Positions 46,080 through 62,256 of a stretch of DNA of 64,000 nucleotides are shown one piece after another. The DNA comes from Erodium maritimum. Its lineage: Eukaryota; Streptophyta; Magnoliopsida; Geraniales; Geraniaceae. A model generated the notes under the pieces. That model saw nothing but the letters and a program-made list of their open reading frames with translations. It was not told the DNA's origin and did no database searches. The position numbers were made by a program, and so were the translations under genes. The stretch's first letter is position 1, and each line of letters opens with the position of its first letter. The stretch is taken from contig OY997588.1 of assembly GCA_963921825.1 (NCBI GenBank), positions 7,764,001 to 7,828,000 of the forward strand. The letters run 5' to 3'.

Positions 46080-47668
46080 TTTTAGGTACCCATTGATTAG
46101 GGGTGGGTTAGGTTTTTTTCTTTTAGTATATAAGAGGATTTTATTATGTGGAAAAATGTAACATATAATGGATATAAATATATGAAAAAAGAGTTAGATC
46201 AAGGTTTATTTTATAGACATCAAATGCTAACTCTATAACTGATTACATAACTAAACTAGTGATAATAGTGATGAGATCAGTGTTTCAAGAGGATGGGCAG
46301 ACGATGTGACATCAGTAGTTGTCACTTCCTACTCAACTTGAAGAGGACCGTGGTAAAAGATCTAGGGTGCGTGCTGCTAAATGGAAGGATCTTCTCTTAG
46401 TAAGGTCCATGAATACTTTTTGAATCTTCCACACCCCACACGTCAATCGAACTAGCCAATGAATGTTAATTGAGGGGATAGCGGGCATCTAGAGAGTAAC
46501 CCAAGAAATGAGAGGAGCATGGGGTTGGTTGTGACTCGACCATAGTAGGGCAGGATGTGCTTCCCCACACACACCCTAGTGCTGGTGGGGCAACTCATGG
46601 GCTCTGGCGAGATCGCTTGGTGGGTTTCGCCTTGATCGTAGTCAGAGTCGTTGTATCTGCTCCTCTTCCCCTAGGTTGGTCGGGCGTTAGAATGTCATGG
46701 AGGAGCTCCGAGTCATGCAAAGGCCTTTGGCTAACTAGAGGGGACTCCGTGTTAGGTAGAAGGTCATGTATCGCCTATTCCTCTTAAAGGGGTTCGTCAT
46801 CCATCGGAGGACTGGTTGGAAAGAGTGGACATAACGCACCCCATCTCCACTAGTGACAATGATTTAGGCAGAAGATCCTAGACCAGTGATGGGTTGAGGA
46901 GGGACCAACATGCATGCCTCGGAATGGTAGGACTCGAACGTGGGTCGTCCACGGCGTTCAAATCCCTCCGACAAAGGCCACTATGTCATCTTCCTGGTCA
47001 GCAGTAGGTTGGTGGTGGCGTCCTCATGACGCCGGATTCCCCACTTAGGGAAGGGGTTGATTTTCCAGAGCCGGAGTGGTTCAGACCCTCCTACGGTCCA
47101 CGAGGTGAGTCAGCCAAGTATGGCGTAACAGGAAAAGAAGACCTCCCTAACCAAGGAAAACGGTAGGCATAAGAGGCGCTCGTTGGAGGCCAATGTCAGC
47201 CACATAGGGTTGGGATCCGATTACCTCGTCTTGTGACGGAGGTGGCAGTAGTTGGTGGACCAGAGTTTCCGGTGATCGTTCTTCTGGTGGAGTGAGACCA
47301 GGAAGAAGGGTGGAGCTCGTTTGGGTCAAGCTGGGGAAGATCGGGCAAAGAGGGAGGTTCAGAGGTCCTTTTTTCCTCTAGACCCGCTCCAGTTGTATAA
47401 CCTCCAAGCTGAGTGTCGGAGGCATGACGTGAGGCGATGAGACAGGACGGGAACAACCTCGAGCCGAGCAGCCACAATCGCTTGGGAACACTTCAAAGGG
47501 GAAACTTTTTCGGGGGGAAGGGTCATCACGTGGGACGCCAGGGTCATTGATTACAAGATATGGACAAAACATGTATTATTAAAAAGTATTGTGATCAAAA
47601 AATATATAATTACAATATATTGTGATTAAAACATATAATATTGAAAAATATTGTAAACAAAACGTATA
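46080..47668. other. GC-rich relic, unclassified
   Basis: From about 46270 to 47540 the base composition is much richer in G+C than its surroundings and resembles the DUF4283 relic at 36-38.5 kb. All frames are broken; the longest open stretches are under 100 codons. Minus-strand fragments are Pro/Ser-rich. I found no diagnostic motif. It is probably another decayed retroelement gene. Confidence 0.35.
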
Positions 47669-48035
47669 GGGGTAATTTCCCTTGGTATCTTAAATATTTC
47701 ATATTTCTTTTAAAGTAATCTAAAAAAATTTGTCACATCTACACCTTAAATTTTCATTAATTCATTTAAAGTACCCTAAATCTTTTTGTGTCGTCTCAGT
47801 ATCCTAAATTTACATTAATTCCATTTTAGTATCCACTGTTAACTTTCCATCTGATTTTTTATCCAAAACAAGTAAAATAATCATAATAATATTCACTAAC
47901 AACCAAATTTAGGGTAAAGTTAACAATGAATATTAAATTGGAATTAATGAAAGTTTAGAATACTAAGGTGACAAAAAATTTAGGGTACCCTAAATGAAAT
48001 ATAAAAGATCTAGAATATTAAAATGGAATTATCTC
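47669..48035. mobile_element. Foldback/MITE-like inverted repeat
   Basis: Begins GGGGTAATTTCCCTTGGTAT and ends GGAATTATCTC, imperfect inverted ends. Arms hold units of about 25-33 bp with cores such as AAAGTACCCTAAATCTTT and, inverted, AATTTAGGGTACCCTAAATG. Flanks AAACGTATA (47660-47668) and AAATATATA (48036-48044) match at 7 of 9 positions; the two differences are a CG to TA change, as expected from methyl-cytosine decay of a 9-bp duplication. Confidence 0.7.
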
Positions 48036-49022
48036 AAATATATATCATCTGAAACGTATTGTGGTCAAAACATATAGTCTTGAAAAATACTGTACACCGA
48101 ACATATGTGCCCAATACTTAACAAAACATAGTATTTTTTCGTAATCTTAACAAAATGATGTAGACAATACTTAATGTATATTTTTATCCACTTGTAAACT
48201 CACGGTAGTTTTTAACAGTAGAATTTAACATTTTGTAGTTTTTTTAGTAGTTAACCGTTTTGTTACCATTCTACCACCGCTACTAAAAATAGAACTTAAA
48301 ACAACTATGGAGTATGGATATCATAATAGCCAAAACATCTCTTGTTATTTTAGAAATGGTCAGATATTGATTGGCCATTAATTCTTGACCAATCTAAAAC
48401 ACCCCAAAATAACATGTTTCTCTCCGTTTCTTCTACTAAAATACCTCTCAATTAAAACTTGGAATTACACCCTTAAATGAAGTATCTTAATTATGGCATA
48501 ATAGACCTTTGCATCTATGTATTTATTATCAAATTCAGATGCGAGCTAATGTACTGTATCATTACTAACAACATATAATTTAGCATATTCAACCAACATT
48601 TCATCCAAATCACTCTTCGCATTTGATTTAAGAATATATGTTAACATATCTTACGACGATAATCCAATGTAGAAAAAATGAGAAAAAAAACATGTTCAAA
48701 CTTATACCAGTTTGAACATGTTTGATGGATGGATGTATGTAATGACTATGTGGTGTATATCGTATATGATCATAATTGATGATGTGAAATTTAACCTAAA
48801 CAAATACATTCTTCTTACAACAGATTATTAACAATTCAATAGTAATGAAACAAGATCCATTGCAAATAAACGTGGAACACAGTAAATAATGGTAAGCTTC
48901 ACAAATAATTGTTATGGTCAACAACAATTATAGAAAACGAAAAGCAAGCAGACGTGGAACACAATAAACACACGTAGCTATGGGTCCATCGAGGCCGGAA
49001 TAATGGGCCCAAAACAGTGGGC
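48036..49022. other. Intergenic with a perfect 12-bp-arm hairpin
   Basis: AT-rich 3' neighbourhood of the aldehyde dehydrogenase gene. At 48691-48720 CATGTTCAAACT, six bases, AGTTTGAACATG form a perfect palindrome. It is too far (about 300 bp) from the stop codon to call it a terminator. No gene seen. Confidence 0.5.
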
Positions 49023-53521
<4,499 letters not shown>

Positions 53522-53584
53522 CACTTACAGATATATGTATGTTCCCTAGTTTTCTTCCTATCATTCTCTTACACATGGTGTGCC

Positions 53585-53597
53585 TCTATATATATGC
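53585..53597 (-). promoter_or_regulatory. TATA box of ALDH3F1
   Basis: On the minus strand the sequence reads GCATATATATAGAGGC, a strong plant TATA box, 64-76 bp upstream of the ALDH3F1 ATG. That implies a leader of roughly 35-45 bases. Confidence 0.65.
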
Positions 53598-53813
53598 TCA
53601 TGTATGAAGTGCACACTCCAACTACTTCTTTCCTCACTGGCTTGGATTCATGGTTTGTGCAGTTGGGTACCATTAAAGCTAAGGACCTAATATTTGGACC
53701 ATTTGTATTTGTATATTTCATTGGATAATGATTTAGGGGTCACTTGATTAAAATATGAATAGTCCAAAGATTATATGATGATGCATTTATTGAGTGGGTC
53801 AAAATGTAATCCC

Positions 53814-54770
53814 TTTTTTTAGCAAAAGTTGCAATTGTATTAAATTTATATCAGAATATCGATGTGCCCCAGGAAACAAGCTCTCGGGCCACTAAGGTCA
53901 GATAAAAGGAGCAATGGCTCATTGAACCTTTTCCCACTAGAACCGTCACAGACGGTATTTGAGCGTCATATAGACAAGGACATAATACGAAAAGGGGGAA
54001 GGGGGCGCCGAAAATCAGAGATCTCAACAGCAGTGATTGTGGGAGGAAAAACATATGCATGGGACCCCTCCCAAGGCCAGTCCCCGATGCTCCCCTCCCT
54101 AGAGAAATCCTCGATTCGTTGTTCGACAGGTAGTGATATTGCAAAGACAAACTCAAATAAAATAAAAAAGACTCTTTCAATTAGCCAAATCCATAATTGT
54201 GAAATAGGTTGAGACTATTGCGGCGGTGGAGGCCAGGGAGAAGGACGCGCCAGCTGAGCCGACTTCAGGGGTGACTCTAGAGATGGCGGCGGCATCCGAG
54301 ACGGCGGCGGCATCAGAAGTGGCGACGGCAGCAGGGACGGCGGCGACTTCAAGGATGGCGACGACAACATCAGGGACGGCGATTGTAGAGACGGAAACCC
54401 CCGGGGCGGCAGATCCAGTGGAGCTTCAGGGGCAGCGCGGCGACTGTAGAGACGTCGCCGGCTTCAGGCGGCTTGAAGGTTGGTTGACGTCGAGGTGAGC
54501 CGGACGACAACCATCGGAATTGCAGAGGGCGAACCGAACAGGATCGGGAGATGCGTCGGTGGTGGCGGGGGAGATTCCACAGTACGGTGGCTAACGGCGG
54601 TCCAAGAGGATCCATAGCAGAGAAAACTCTCGCAGGACTCAGAAAGGATGTGCAGAGAAGATGATGGATAGAGGAGAGAAAAACCATGGTATAAGATATG
54701 ACAATTGACATAACCATAACTATGGTAGTGCATACGGCGACAAAAATTTCAAAGCCCTGACAGAGCCTTT
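53814..54770 (-). pseudogene. Probable truncated LINE, 3' part or 5' region
   Basis: On the minus strand it ends in TTTAATACAATTGCAACTTT followed by TGCTAAAAAAA, a tail like that of plant LINEs. The middle (54226-54498) is a GC-rich imperfect minisatellite coding in one frame for repeats like ATSRMATTTSGTA, which is low-complexity and not a domain. No reverse transcriptase motif was recognised. Confidence 0.35.
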
Positions 54771-57550
54771 TGTTTCTTACTAATTAACTGAAATGTTTAA
54801 ATTATCTTTGTACAATAAAAATAGAATGACTTAAATATTTGAAACTAAGCAATGATATGGACGTTTTGACAATATCATCTTCTTTTGCTTATGACATTAC
54901 TAGCCCCAAAGCTTTGGAGCATTTGAAGTCATTCAGTTTGGCTGAAGTTGAGGCTATAAAAAAAATATTCTCTCTTTTTACTCTGATCGAAACAATTTAA
55001 TTTGTGGTGCATAAATTTTATGTAAGCCGATAGGCGAGATTGATAAAATAAAATAAGAATAAATACATATAAAAAAGAAAATCATACGTTTATAATAAAA
55101 TCGAAAGTTACATTATACGAGTTGTTTATTATCGAAACCGAAACTAAACACATATTTTAAGGTACGGGAGATATCATTTTGAAATAGAGAGTTCGTTAAT
55201 ATATTGGAGTCACCGGGGATGGTCTTTAACGAGGTTCCACCATTCAAACTTGGTGGATGCTTGACCCGTACGATTCTGCTAAGTCGTTGCAGCCAACGTC
55301 ATCACCAAACTTATTCTTGGGTTGACGGAACATACTTTTTTTTATCAAAAAAAGGATCGAATTTCATAGTGGCAAAAAAATGAAGAGTGGAATGTGGAGT
55401 AGTATTTGCAGTAGTGTGAGTTTGAAGAAGAAGAGTGATGTTTAAATAGGAAAAAGAGTCTAGGAAGCAGTTGGCACTACCGCGTGTTGGCAACACATTC
55501 ATTGTTAACGTTTGGTGCGACTTTCCACGAGGTCAGTATTGGAGACCATTGCAAACGATCATAAACGTTGACTATTCCACGCGACCGTAATGTTAACGCC
55601 GCGTGGAAACCACCAACGCAAAATGCCACCATCGAGTCATTTTTCCATGCGTTCACATAGTTGACGTATCCATTTATCCCAATCCCTGATCGAGAGTCGT
55701 GATCGACGCATTTTTGTCGATCATGCATTCGTTAGTGGCCGCAATGGCAAGAAAGGTTAACACAAGGAAGAGAAGGAGAATATCCGCTGCAAGTATCGCA
55801 AATCATCATCATAGATGCCCAATAACAGAATCACGACGACAACTAGAGGAAAAGAAGAAGAGAGAAATAGTTTTTTTCAATGTATATTAAAATAACAATT
55901 CCTCTATGTCATCTTTTTTCATTAACAAAAATATTTATTAATAAACCTTACATACCAAACAAAATAACACAAATATTGCATCAACTAGTCGTTCTCATAA
56001 GCCCGAAGGACAACCAGTAAAATGAATAGCTCTCGAGAAGGGCGACACAAATCGCCTCTCTGGAAAGATTTGTCGATAACGAGTACCGATTGAATTCTCC
56101 ATTAACGACAACAACCACACCTAACAGAGATCCGAGATTCCGGTAGAGAGGACATACAAAAAACAATAACGATGAGCATGAAATACTCGTAGTCGGCCGC
56201 TTTAATGTCTTAGGCTGGGATCAGAGCGAGGTGGACGACGTAGGCGGGAGCAGATATGATCCGCTTGGGGTTGATGTAAGGGTCTGGCTGGGTAAACACG
56301 ATAAGCGGGAGTATGGTTGAGCGACTCAGACTATGGTGTTTTAGCGGAGGTGGATGCAGATATGGCCGTCTGGCTGAAGGAGGAGCTCGACCAGAGGAAA
56401 TCGATTTGTCATTGTCAGGAGATGAGGCTGGAAGGGGCTTTCGGTCGGTCGACGGAGAGCGAGGATGACCGATCAACGTCGTCGAGAACTGGGAGAAGAG
56501 CGGAGAGATGGAGGTTGGCGTCGAGGTTATACATTTGGCTGGAAGAGCACGGGCGGACGAAGGCGGCGGCTAAGGAAGCACAATAATGAGATGGAAGTCA
56601 GAGCAAATCCGATGGTGCATGGCTGAGGGACCACGACACCTTGCCAGGAACGTCTTACTAGCGCAACCCACTTAGCCTGACAACAAAAGAAGAACCATAA
56701 GAATGAGAAACGAAAAGAATGAAACGAACGAGAAGAACGATCTTCAACAGTTTCATGATCGTAGTAATAATAGTCGTTGTCGATGACGACAGAGACTGTA
56801 AGGATAGGATTTGCAGGTTTTTATGAGAGACTTATGAGTGGGTCCAGGTGTTCCTCTTAATCTGTGTCATTTCAATATAATGTAAACATAAAACCACATT
56901 TCATTTGAGATTTTGTCACTATTTTCCTTTTAGTCACTAATTCAGGCCATAGGAGAGAGTTGTACTATATACCTACACCTGATAATTTGTCGCTTACTCC
57001 ACGTAATTATTAACCTTTGAAAATGAAGCCTGTACAGTTGAAGTTCATTAAATCCAGTAACGCTTCCTATAACCCGCCTACATCATGATCACTGGCGTCA
57101 ATTTGGCCATTATAGCGACACTGTTTATTGAATTGATAGGTCCGAAATTGACACTTAAGAAAAATTGACCGTTACAAATTCTCGAAGTGGTGTACAATGT
57201 AATTTTCCTTGATATTGTAAACTGTAAATAACTAGGAAAAATGTATGAGATCTCACAATCAACTTGAGCAAGATTTTGTCCACTTCCAGGCTGTTCCTCA
57301 CGAGACACAACCATATTCTCAAGTCTCAACTAGATTTTGACAAGGAGAACTCGTCCATGCTCTGGACCGATATCTGGTAGGGTCGCGTGATTTTGGAGCT
57401 ACTCACCCCAATAAATAAATAAATAAATACGAAAATGGTTTATCAGTTTATATAATTTTAACATCTTCCTCGTGAAATCCCAACTTTTTTCTGATGTAAT
57501 GACATTTACAAGGAAATTAAACTTATCAGCAATTAAATTTGTTCGAATAG
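54771..57550. other. Intergenic, no confident gene
   Basis: A CG-dinucleotide-rich stretch at 55450-55760 and open stretches at 55477-55728 and 56317-56586 have no recognisable domains. They could be the non-coding or accessory-protein part of the Harbinger-type element that follows. At 57415-57428 there is a short AAAT microsatellite. Confidence 0.35.
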
Positions 57551-57586
57551 AGTTCTGTTAGGGTTGAGAGAGATGTACGGAGAGCA

Positions 57587-58734
57587 GTGTCAATAATCAT
57601 CGCTCTGAGGGAGAGGGTCGTCTGTGAGGAACCTCTCCGACGAGCGATTCACAGAGGTCGTGTCGAATCCCACGACCAACTAATGAAGCAATATTTTTTC
57701 GATCATCCCATATTTGGGCCCGATATGTTTAGGCGTCGGTTCCGTATGTATAAACCACTTTTCAACGGGTGATGGACAAGCTGAAGGAACACGACCATTA
57801 CTTCGTTCAGAAGCGGGACGGTTGAGGTTATCAACGGACCAGAAGTGCACCGCCGCGATACGGATGCTTGCGTATAGGTGCTCGACTGATTCATTGGACG
57901 AAACTCTATGCATTGGGGTAAGTATCATACTTGAATGTGTACGTAATTTTTGCAAGGCCGTCATTGAGGTATTCAGACCTGAGTACGAGCGTACACCCAC
58001 ACCGGCTGACTTGGAGCGCTTACTCCGAGAAGGGTACAAACAACTGAGGGTTTCCTGGCATGATTGAGAGTCTTGACTGCATGCATTGGGAGTGGAAGAA
58101 CTGCCCAACCGCATTGCAAGGAGCGCTAGGTCGGGGAGATCACCACATGGATCCCACCATCATGCTTGAAGCTGTAGCGTCCCGTGATTTATGGATTTGA
58201 CATGCTTTTCTCGGGATGGCTGGCTCGAGCAACGACATCAACGTCCTCAACAACAACCACTTATTCCAGAACGCTTTTTACGGCCGTGACCTTGTCGTGG
58301 AGTATGAGATCAACGGCCATCGGTACGACCGACCTTATTACTTGGTGGACGACATTTACCCATCATGGGGACGATTCGTGAAGAGTATTTGGCATCCCTA
58401 CACGCACAAAGAGAAGTTGTTTGCTAGATGTCAAGAAGGTGCTCAGAAAGATATTGAAAAGGCTTTTTGAGTACTTCAAGCACGGTGGCACATCATTTCC
58501 CGTCCTGCTCGTGTTTGGAGAAAACGCACTTTGGCCGATATCATGCACACTTGTATACATAATATGATATTAGAGGATGAACGCGACCGCTACGAATATG
58601 GAGATAACGAATTGATGTACGAGCCCCTTCCAAACATGCCAAATTGGACACGGCCAAAACGGTGGCACACTGGAGATCCCATGCAATACCAACAACGCTT
58701 GGTTGCTCGACTTAGTGTCACAAATGAACGGACC
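57587..58734 (+). pseudogene. PIF/Harbinger-type transposase pseudogene, 5' part
   Basis: Remains of a plant Harbinger-type nuclease (Plant_transposon/HARBI1 family). Recognisable pieces in shifting frames: FGPDMFRRRFRMYKPLF, KCTAAIRMLAYRCSTDS, CVRNFCKAVIEVFRPEYER, LHALGVEELPNRIA (frame-shifted form of the LDCMHWxWKNCP region), MAGSSNDINVLNNNHLF (contains a DDE aspartate region), YYLVDDIYPSWGRFVKSI (second catalytic region), and IHNMILEDERDRYEYG. At least five stops or frameshifts. The gene is cut at 58734 by an LTR insertion and resumes at 61293. Confidence 0.82.
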
Positions 58735-60196
58735 TGTAAGACCCGCCCCCGGTCGATCCCGGTAGAACCGGTGAATCCTCACTCAGTTTGACTTTCGGTC
58801 GGAAAAGTCAACCGATGACTCGGGAAGTCACTCGGGACCTTTCCGGGGCCCAAAACGCTTAGCCAACTTCACGGTTAGCTTAGTTGGGCCGTTTCCTTCA
58901 GTTTGACTGTAATATTGTTAAAGTCAACCGTCGGTCAAACTTGGGCTTTATATCGGTTGTTTTCCGATAAAATCTTGGAAAGCTGGAAATTAATTAAGTG
59001 TGAGTGACCACACATGACACTTGTCATGCTTGGCTTGGAGGATGAAAATGGGGCTTCAAATGACCCTCATACCCTCCTAACTTACCTTTAAAAGGATAAG
59101 ACCTTAAGGGCTTTTGAGTAAATTGACATTTTAGGTCATTTAAAGGAAAGGGAGCAACAATTCAGCTCATTCCATGTTGGTGCAGCCGAAATTCACTAGG
59201 AGAGAGGAGGAGGAGAGCTCATTTCTTGAGGAAGAAGATAGAGAAGAAAGTTTGGATTTTGGAGCTTGTTCTTGGTCCTTTTGCCTCCATTTTCACTTCA
59301 TCTTCTCCATCTCATCTCCCTAGAGACCGTGGGACCGAGCTAGGAAAGAAGGAAGAACGTGGACGCGAGCTAGGAGAACGAAGATCACGCCGGTACCCGT
59401 GTGAAGAACGGTGTGGTGACTATCGTTTGTGACATCAGAGTGTTGAGAGGAAGACCTTGAGGTAGGGAAAGTCTTAATTCTTAATTAACGCTTAGTATGC
59501 TTGATTAGGATAATAAAATCGGAAAGGTCCTAGAATTGCCTATAGGATGCGAATAACTAGAATAATCGTATTTCAATTACTAATAAATGGATGAGTCTAG
59601 TATGCATGCTTAGGACAATGACAATTAGTGAAGTGTGCTTTCAATACTTGGGAAATTGATTTACTGGTAGAGAGGCTGTGAAGAGCTCTCGGATTAGTTG
59701 TGTGCTAGGTTCACATGCTTGGTTGCTAATTGATAGGTTAACTTAAGAGTCTAATGAAACTAGATTAGCTTGTATGATTGAATACTAAATTGTTCGTTCA
59801 CATGATGATTGATTGGTTGAATGTGTAGTTGGTTGATTGAGTGTGTGCATTGATATAACTGTTGATTTAACGGATGATCGAGTATGACTGGTTGTGCCAC
59901 GGGGTACAATCAGGTGATCGATGTACCGCTGGTTCGTGATAGGTAAGTATACGGTAAGTGTGGAGTGTATTGGATGTCTTTTTATTGATGAACGTGTGTA
60001 CTTCTGAGATTGAGGATTTAGGGAACGTCTTTGGTGTATTGTGGTGAAAGTGTGATTCGATGAGAGTTGGTCGATGGACGTATTAGTGTATGGGTTCCTT
60101 ATTCTTGTTGGTTAATGCTTGTTCCTTTATTCTTATCCTGGAAATGTATGTTTGTTTGTTTGTTCGATTGGTTGTTGTTTGGTTCGGTACTACACC

Positions 60197-60218
60197 GGGG
60201 GGGGGGGGGGGGGGGGGG
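60197..60218 (+). repeat. Poly-G run of 22
   Basis: An uninterrupted run of 22 G within the solo LTR, preceded by TACTACACC. Long homopolymer G runs form G-quadruplexes and are also typical places for assembly length errors. Confidence 0.9.
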
Positions 60219-60317
60219 TAATCCGGTGCCGTTGTGGTGGTTGGAGTTGGACAGATACAGTGAGATATTGACTGAGTATTGGAGCCTGAGGGCATTGGTT
60301 ACTGGACATTACGAGAA

Positions 60318-60480
60318 TTGATTATTGGCAGATCATGCGGGATGTTTATTGATTATTGGCAGATCCTGTGGGATATTTACTAATTATATTGACTATTGGC
60401 AGATCCTGCGGGATGTTTATCGATTATTGGCAGATCCTGCGGGATATAGATTGATTATGAGCAGATCCTGCGGGATATTA
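60318..60480 (+). repeat. Tandem repeat inside the solo LTR
   Basis: Five imperfect copies of GATTATTGGCAGATCCTGCG followed by GGATATTTA-type sequence. Spacings are about 31-45 bp. It probably expanded within the LTR before or after insertion. Confidence 0.85.
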
Positions 60481-61292
60481 TTTGGGTTACTTCTTGAGAG
60501 ATGGTTACTAAGGTTCCACCCAAGGATGTGCGTCCCTGTGGAGCACTACCTTGGTTCCCTATGACTTATGGTCCTTTGGAGGCATTTCTGGGAATCCCGA
60601 TGATAAGCGCCCATTTGGGATTGTTTCCGGTGCCCCAACGCATGTGCGTCCTCTAGACCGAGGAAAAATCTGATATGACATGGATACTCTGGTGGATCGG
60701 AATTATGGGAACCGAGGTGATCCCAGAATCTATCCATGGACCGGAGGCTTGAGAAAGCGAGTGGTTGGCATGATATTAAATTCTCCCATTTTACTCTTAT
60801 CTTGTCTTTATGGAACTCTTTAAGAACTCGTTCGAATTACGGTTATCTGCAAGAGCGTGATATTGCTTGATTATATAAATTATTCATTCGTACTACTTGT
60901 TTATCTTATTACTATGCTTTTGTCGATCCGTTTGAACAGTTTAAGTTTTGATCTAAAGGCGGAGTTATTGAGATTTTTCCTACTGAGCGTAAGCTCATCC
61001 CCTTTGTTTCTCTGACTGTTTTATAGGAGTACCAGATGTCTAGAGTGGGCGAGGCTTGAGAGCTTCAGTTCCTTTGGGATTCGTTTTGGATTTATGTTAC
61101 TCTTTACTGTTAAACATTTTATACCTTACTTTGTATTACGAGCTGTGACTCGTGGAGGATTTCGAACATTACTTAGATCTTTTGATGGAGTTTTTATGAG
61201 ATTCGAGCACTTTTATCGATCATTTATTATTTAATTTATTTCAACTTGAGTCACGTCTCGAATCCGGTCAAAACTGGATTTGGGGAGTGACA

Positions 61293-61372
61293 GGACCCAC
61301 CAACATCTACAAAAGGACCTTATAGAACACATATGGGATCGATATGGAGCAACTTTCAATCCCAACAATTAG
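61293..61372 (+). pseudogene. PIF/Harbinger-type transposase pseudogene, 3' end
   Basis: Continues the transposase C terminus after the solo LTR. The first five bases are the target duplication; then it reads THQHLQKDLIEHIWDRYGA and stops at TAG, 61370-61372. The motif HxxLxxDLIxHIWxxYG is typical of the C terminus of this plant family. Confidence 0.8.
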
Positions 61373-61752
61373 TAAAGACTTCTTTTGATATGCAAAGTCT
61401 TTTGTACTTGATGATCATATTCAGGGATAAACAAAATTATTAGCTTCACTTAATATTTACTATTTTTTATAAAGAATTAAATAAAACAGTAAAATATCAA
61501 TTAATAAACCAGTTAGCATCCACTCACAATTCAGGACTCACCATTGTGGAATACAATTTATTTTGAGTCATGCATCCCACTATTCTGTACAGTCAGCATC
61601 CAAGCCCTTATCCAAGCCTCTAACTCAAGCCCTCCCGTTGTACATGCTCTTATGATATGTCTTAACTTTTTTTCCCAGTGTTACAAGTGCTAAAACGCTG
61701 TGTTTGAGTTCAATAGTCAAACTATGAGCATTTCATGATGGTCAAACATTTT

Positions 61753-62247
61753 GGGTAATTTTCACCTTAATACCCTACCTATTAATTTCTTTCACCTCAA
61801 TACCCTAACTACTTTCAGTGGCACCTTAATACCCTAAAATGCATTTTTTTCACTTTGATACCCGCCGTCAATTTGTCATCCATTTTTGGATGAAAACACT
61901 TAAAAAGTCCATAATACCACTCACTAACAATCAAAATTTTAAAAGCATGCCATTGGTTTTCAAAATTTCTTTTTAAAAAAAATCAGTTTTTAATGTCACA
62001 AAAATGCATTCTAAGGTTGTGAGGTGCCGCAAAAAATGCATTCTAGGGTAGTGAGGTGCCACAAAAATGCATTATAGGGTAGTGAGGTGCCGCAAAAAAT
62101 AGTTAGGGTATTAAGGTGAAACAAATTAGCATTCTAGGGTATTGAGATGCCACTAAAAATAGTTAGGGTATTGAGATGCCACTAAAAATAGTTAGGGTAT
62201 TGAGGTGAAAAAAATTAATAGTTAGGGTACTGAGGTGAAAATGACCC
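61753..62247. mobile_element. Foldback/MITE-like element with perfect 9-bp target duplication
   Basis: Begins GGGTAATTTTCACCTTAATA and ends GGTGAAAATGACCC; flanked by AAACATTTT at 61744-61752 and 62248-62256, identical. The left arm has about four units and the right arm about eight units of 29-32 bp, such as AATGCATTCTAGGGTAGTGA and AATAGTTAGGGTATTGAGGT. The unequal arms show unit gain or loss. No coding capacity. Confidence 0.93.
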
Positions 62248-62256
62248 AAACATTTT

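Larger units (their letters stand above)
58735..61292. mobile_element. Solo LTR (2558 bp) inside the Harbinger pseudogene
   Basis: Starts TGTAAGACCCGCCCCCGG and ends GATTTGGGGAGTGACA, so it has the TG...CA ends of an LTR. It is flanked by GGACC at 58730-58734 and 61293-61297, a perfect 5-bp target duplication. No internal domain, primer-binding site or second LTR is present, so it is a solo LTR left by recombination between LTRs. Its length and ends suggest a Ty3/Gypsy element. The transposase reading continues directly across when the insertion is skipped, which confirms the borders. Confidence 0.92.

Noticed and set aside
54226..54498. 90-codon Ala/Thr-rich open frame
   Set aside because: Product of an imperfect GC-rich minisatellite; no domain and no codon-level sign of selection visible.
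55477..55890. Opposed open frames near 55.5-55.9 kb as small genes
   Set aside because: No domain, low complexity at the ends, and adjacent to a transposon relic; reported only as intergenic.
60318..60480. Regularly spaced repeats considered as a CRISPR array
   Set aside because: Eukaryotic context inside an LTR, imperfect repeats, irregular spacing and related spacers; simply a tandem repeat.
61753..62247. TACCCTAA/TTAGGGTA repeats as an interstitial telomere tract
   Set aside because: Units are about 30 bp apart, not tandem 7-mers, and are arranged in inverted arms with a target duplication, so they belong to a mobile element.
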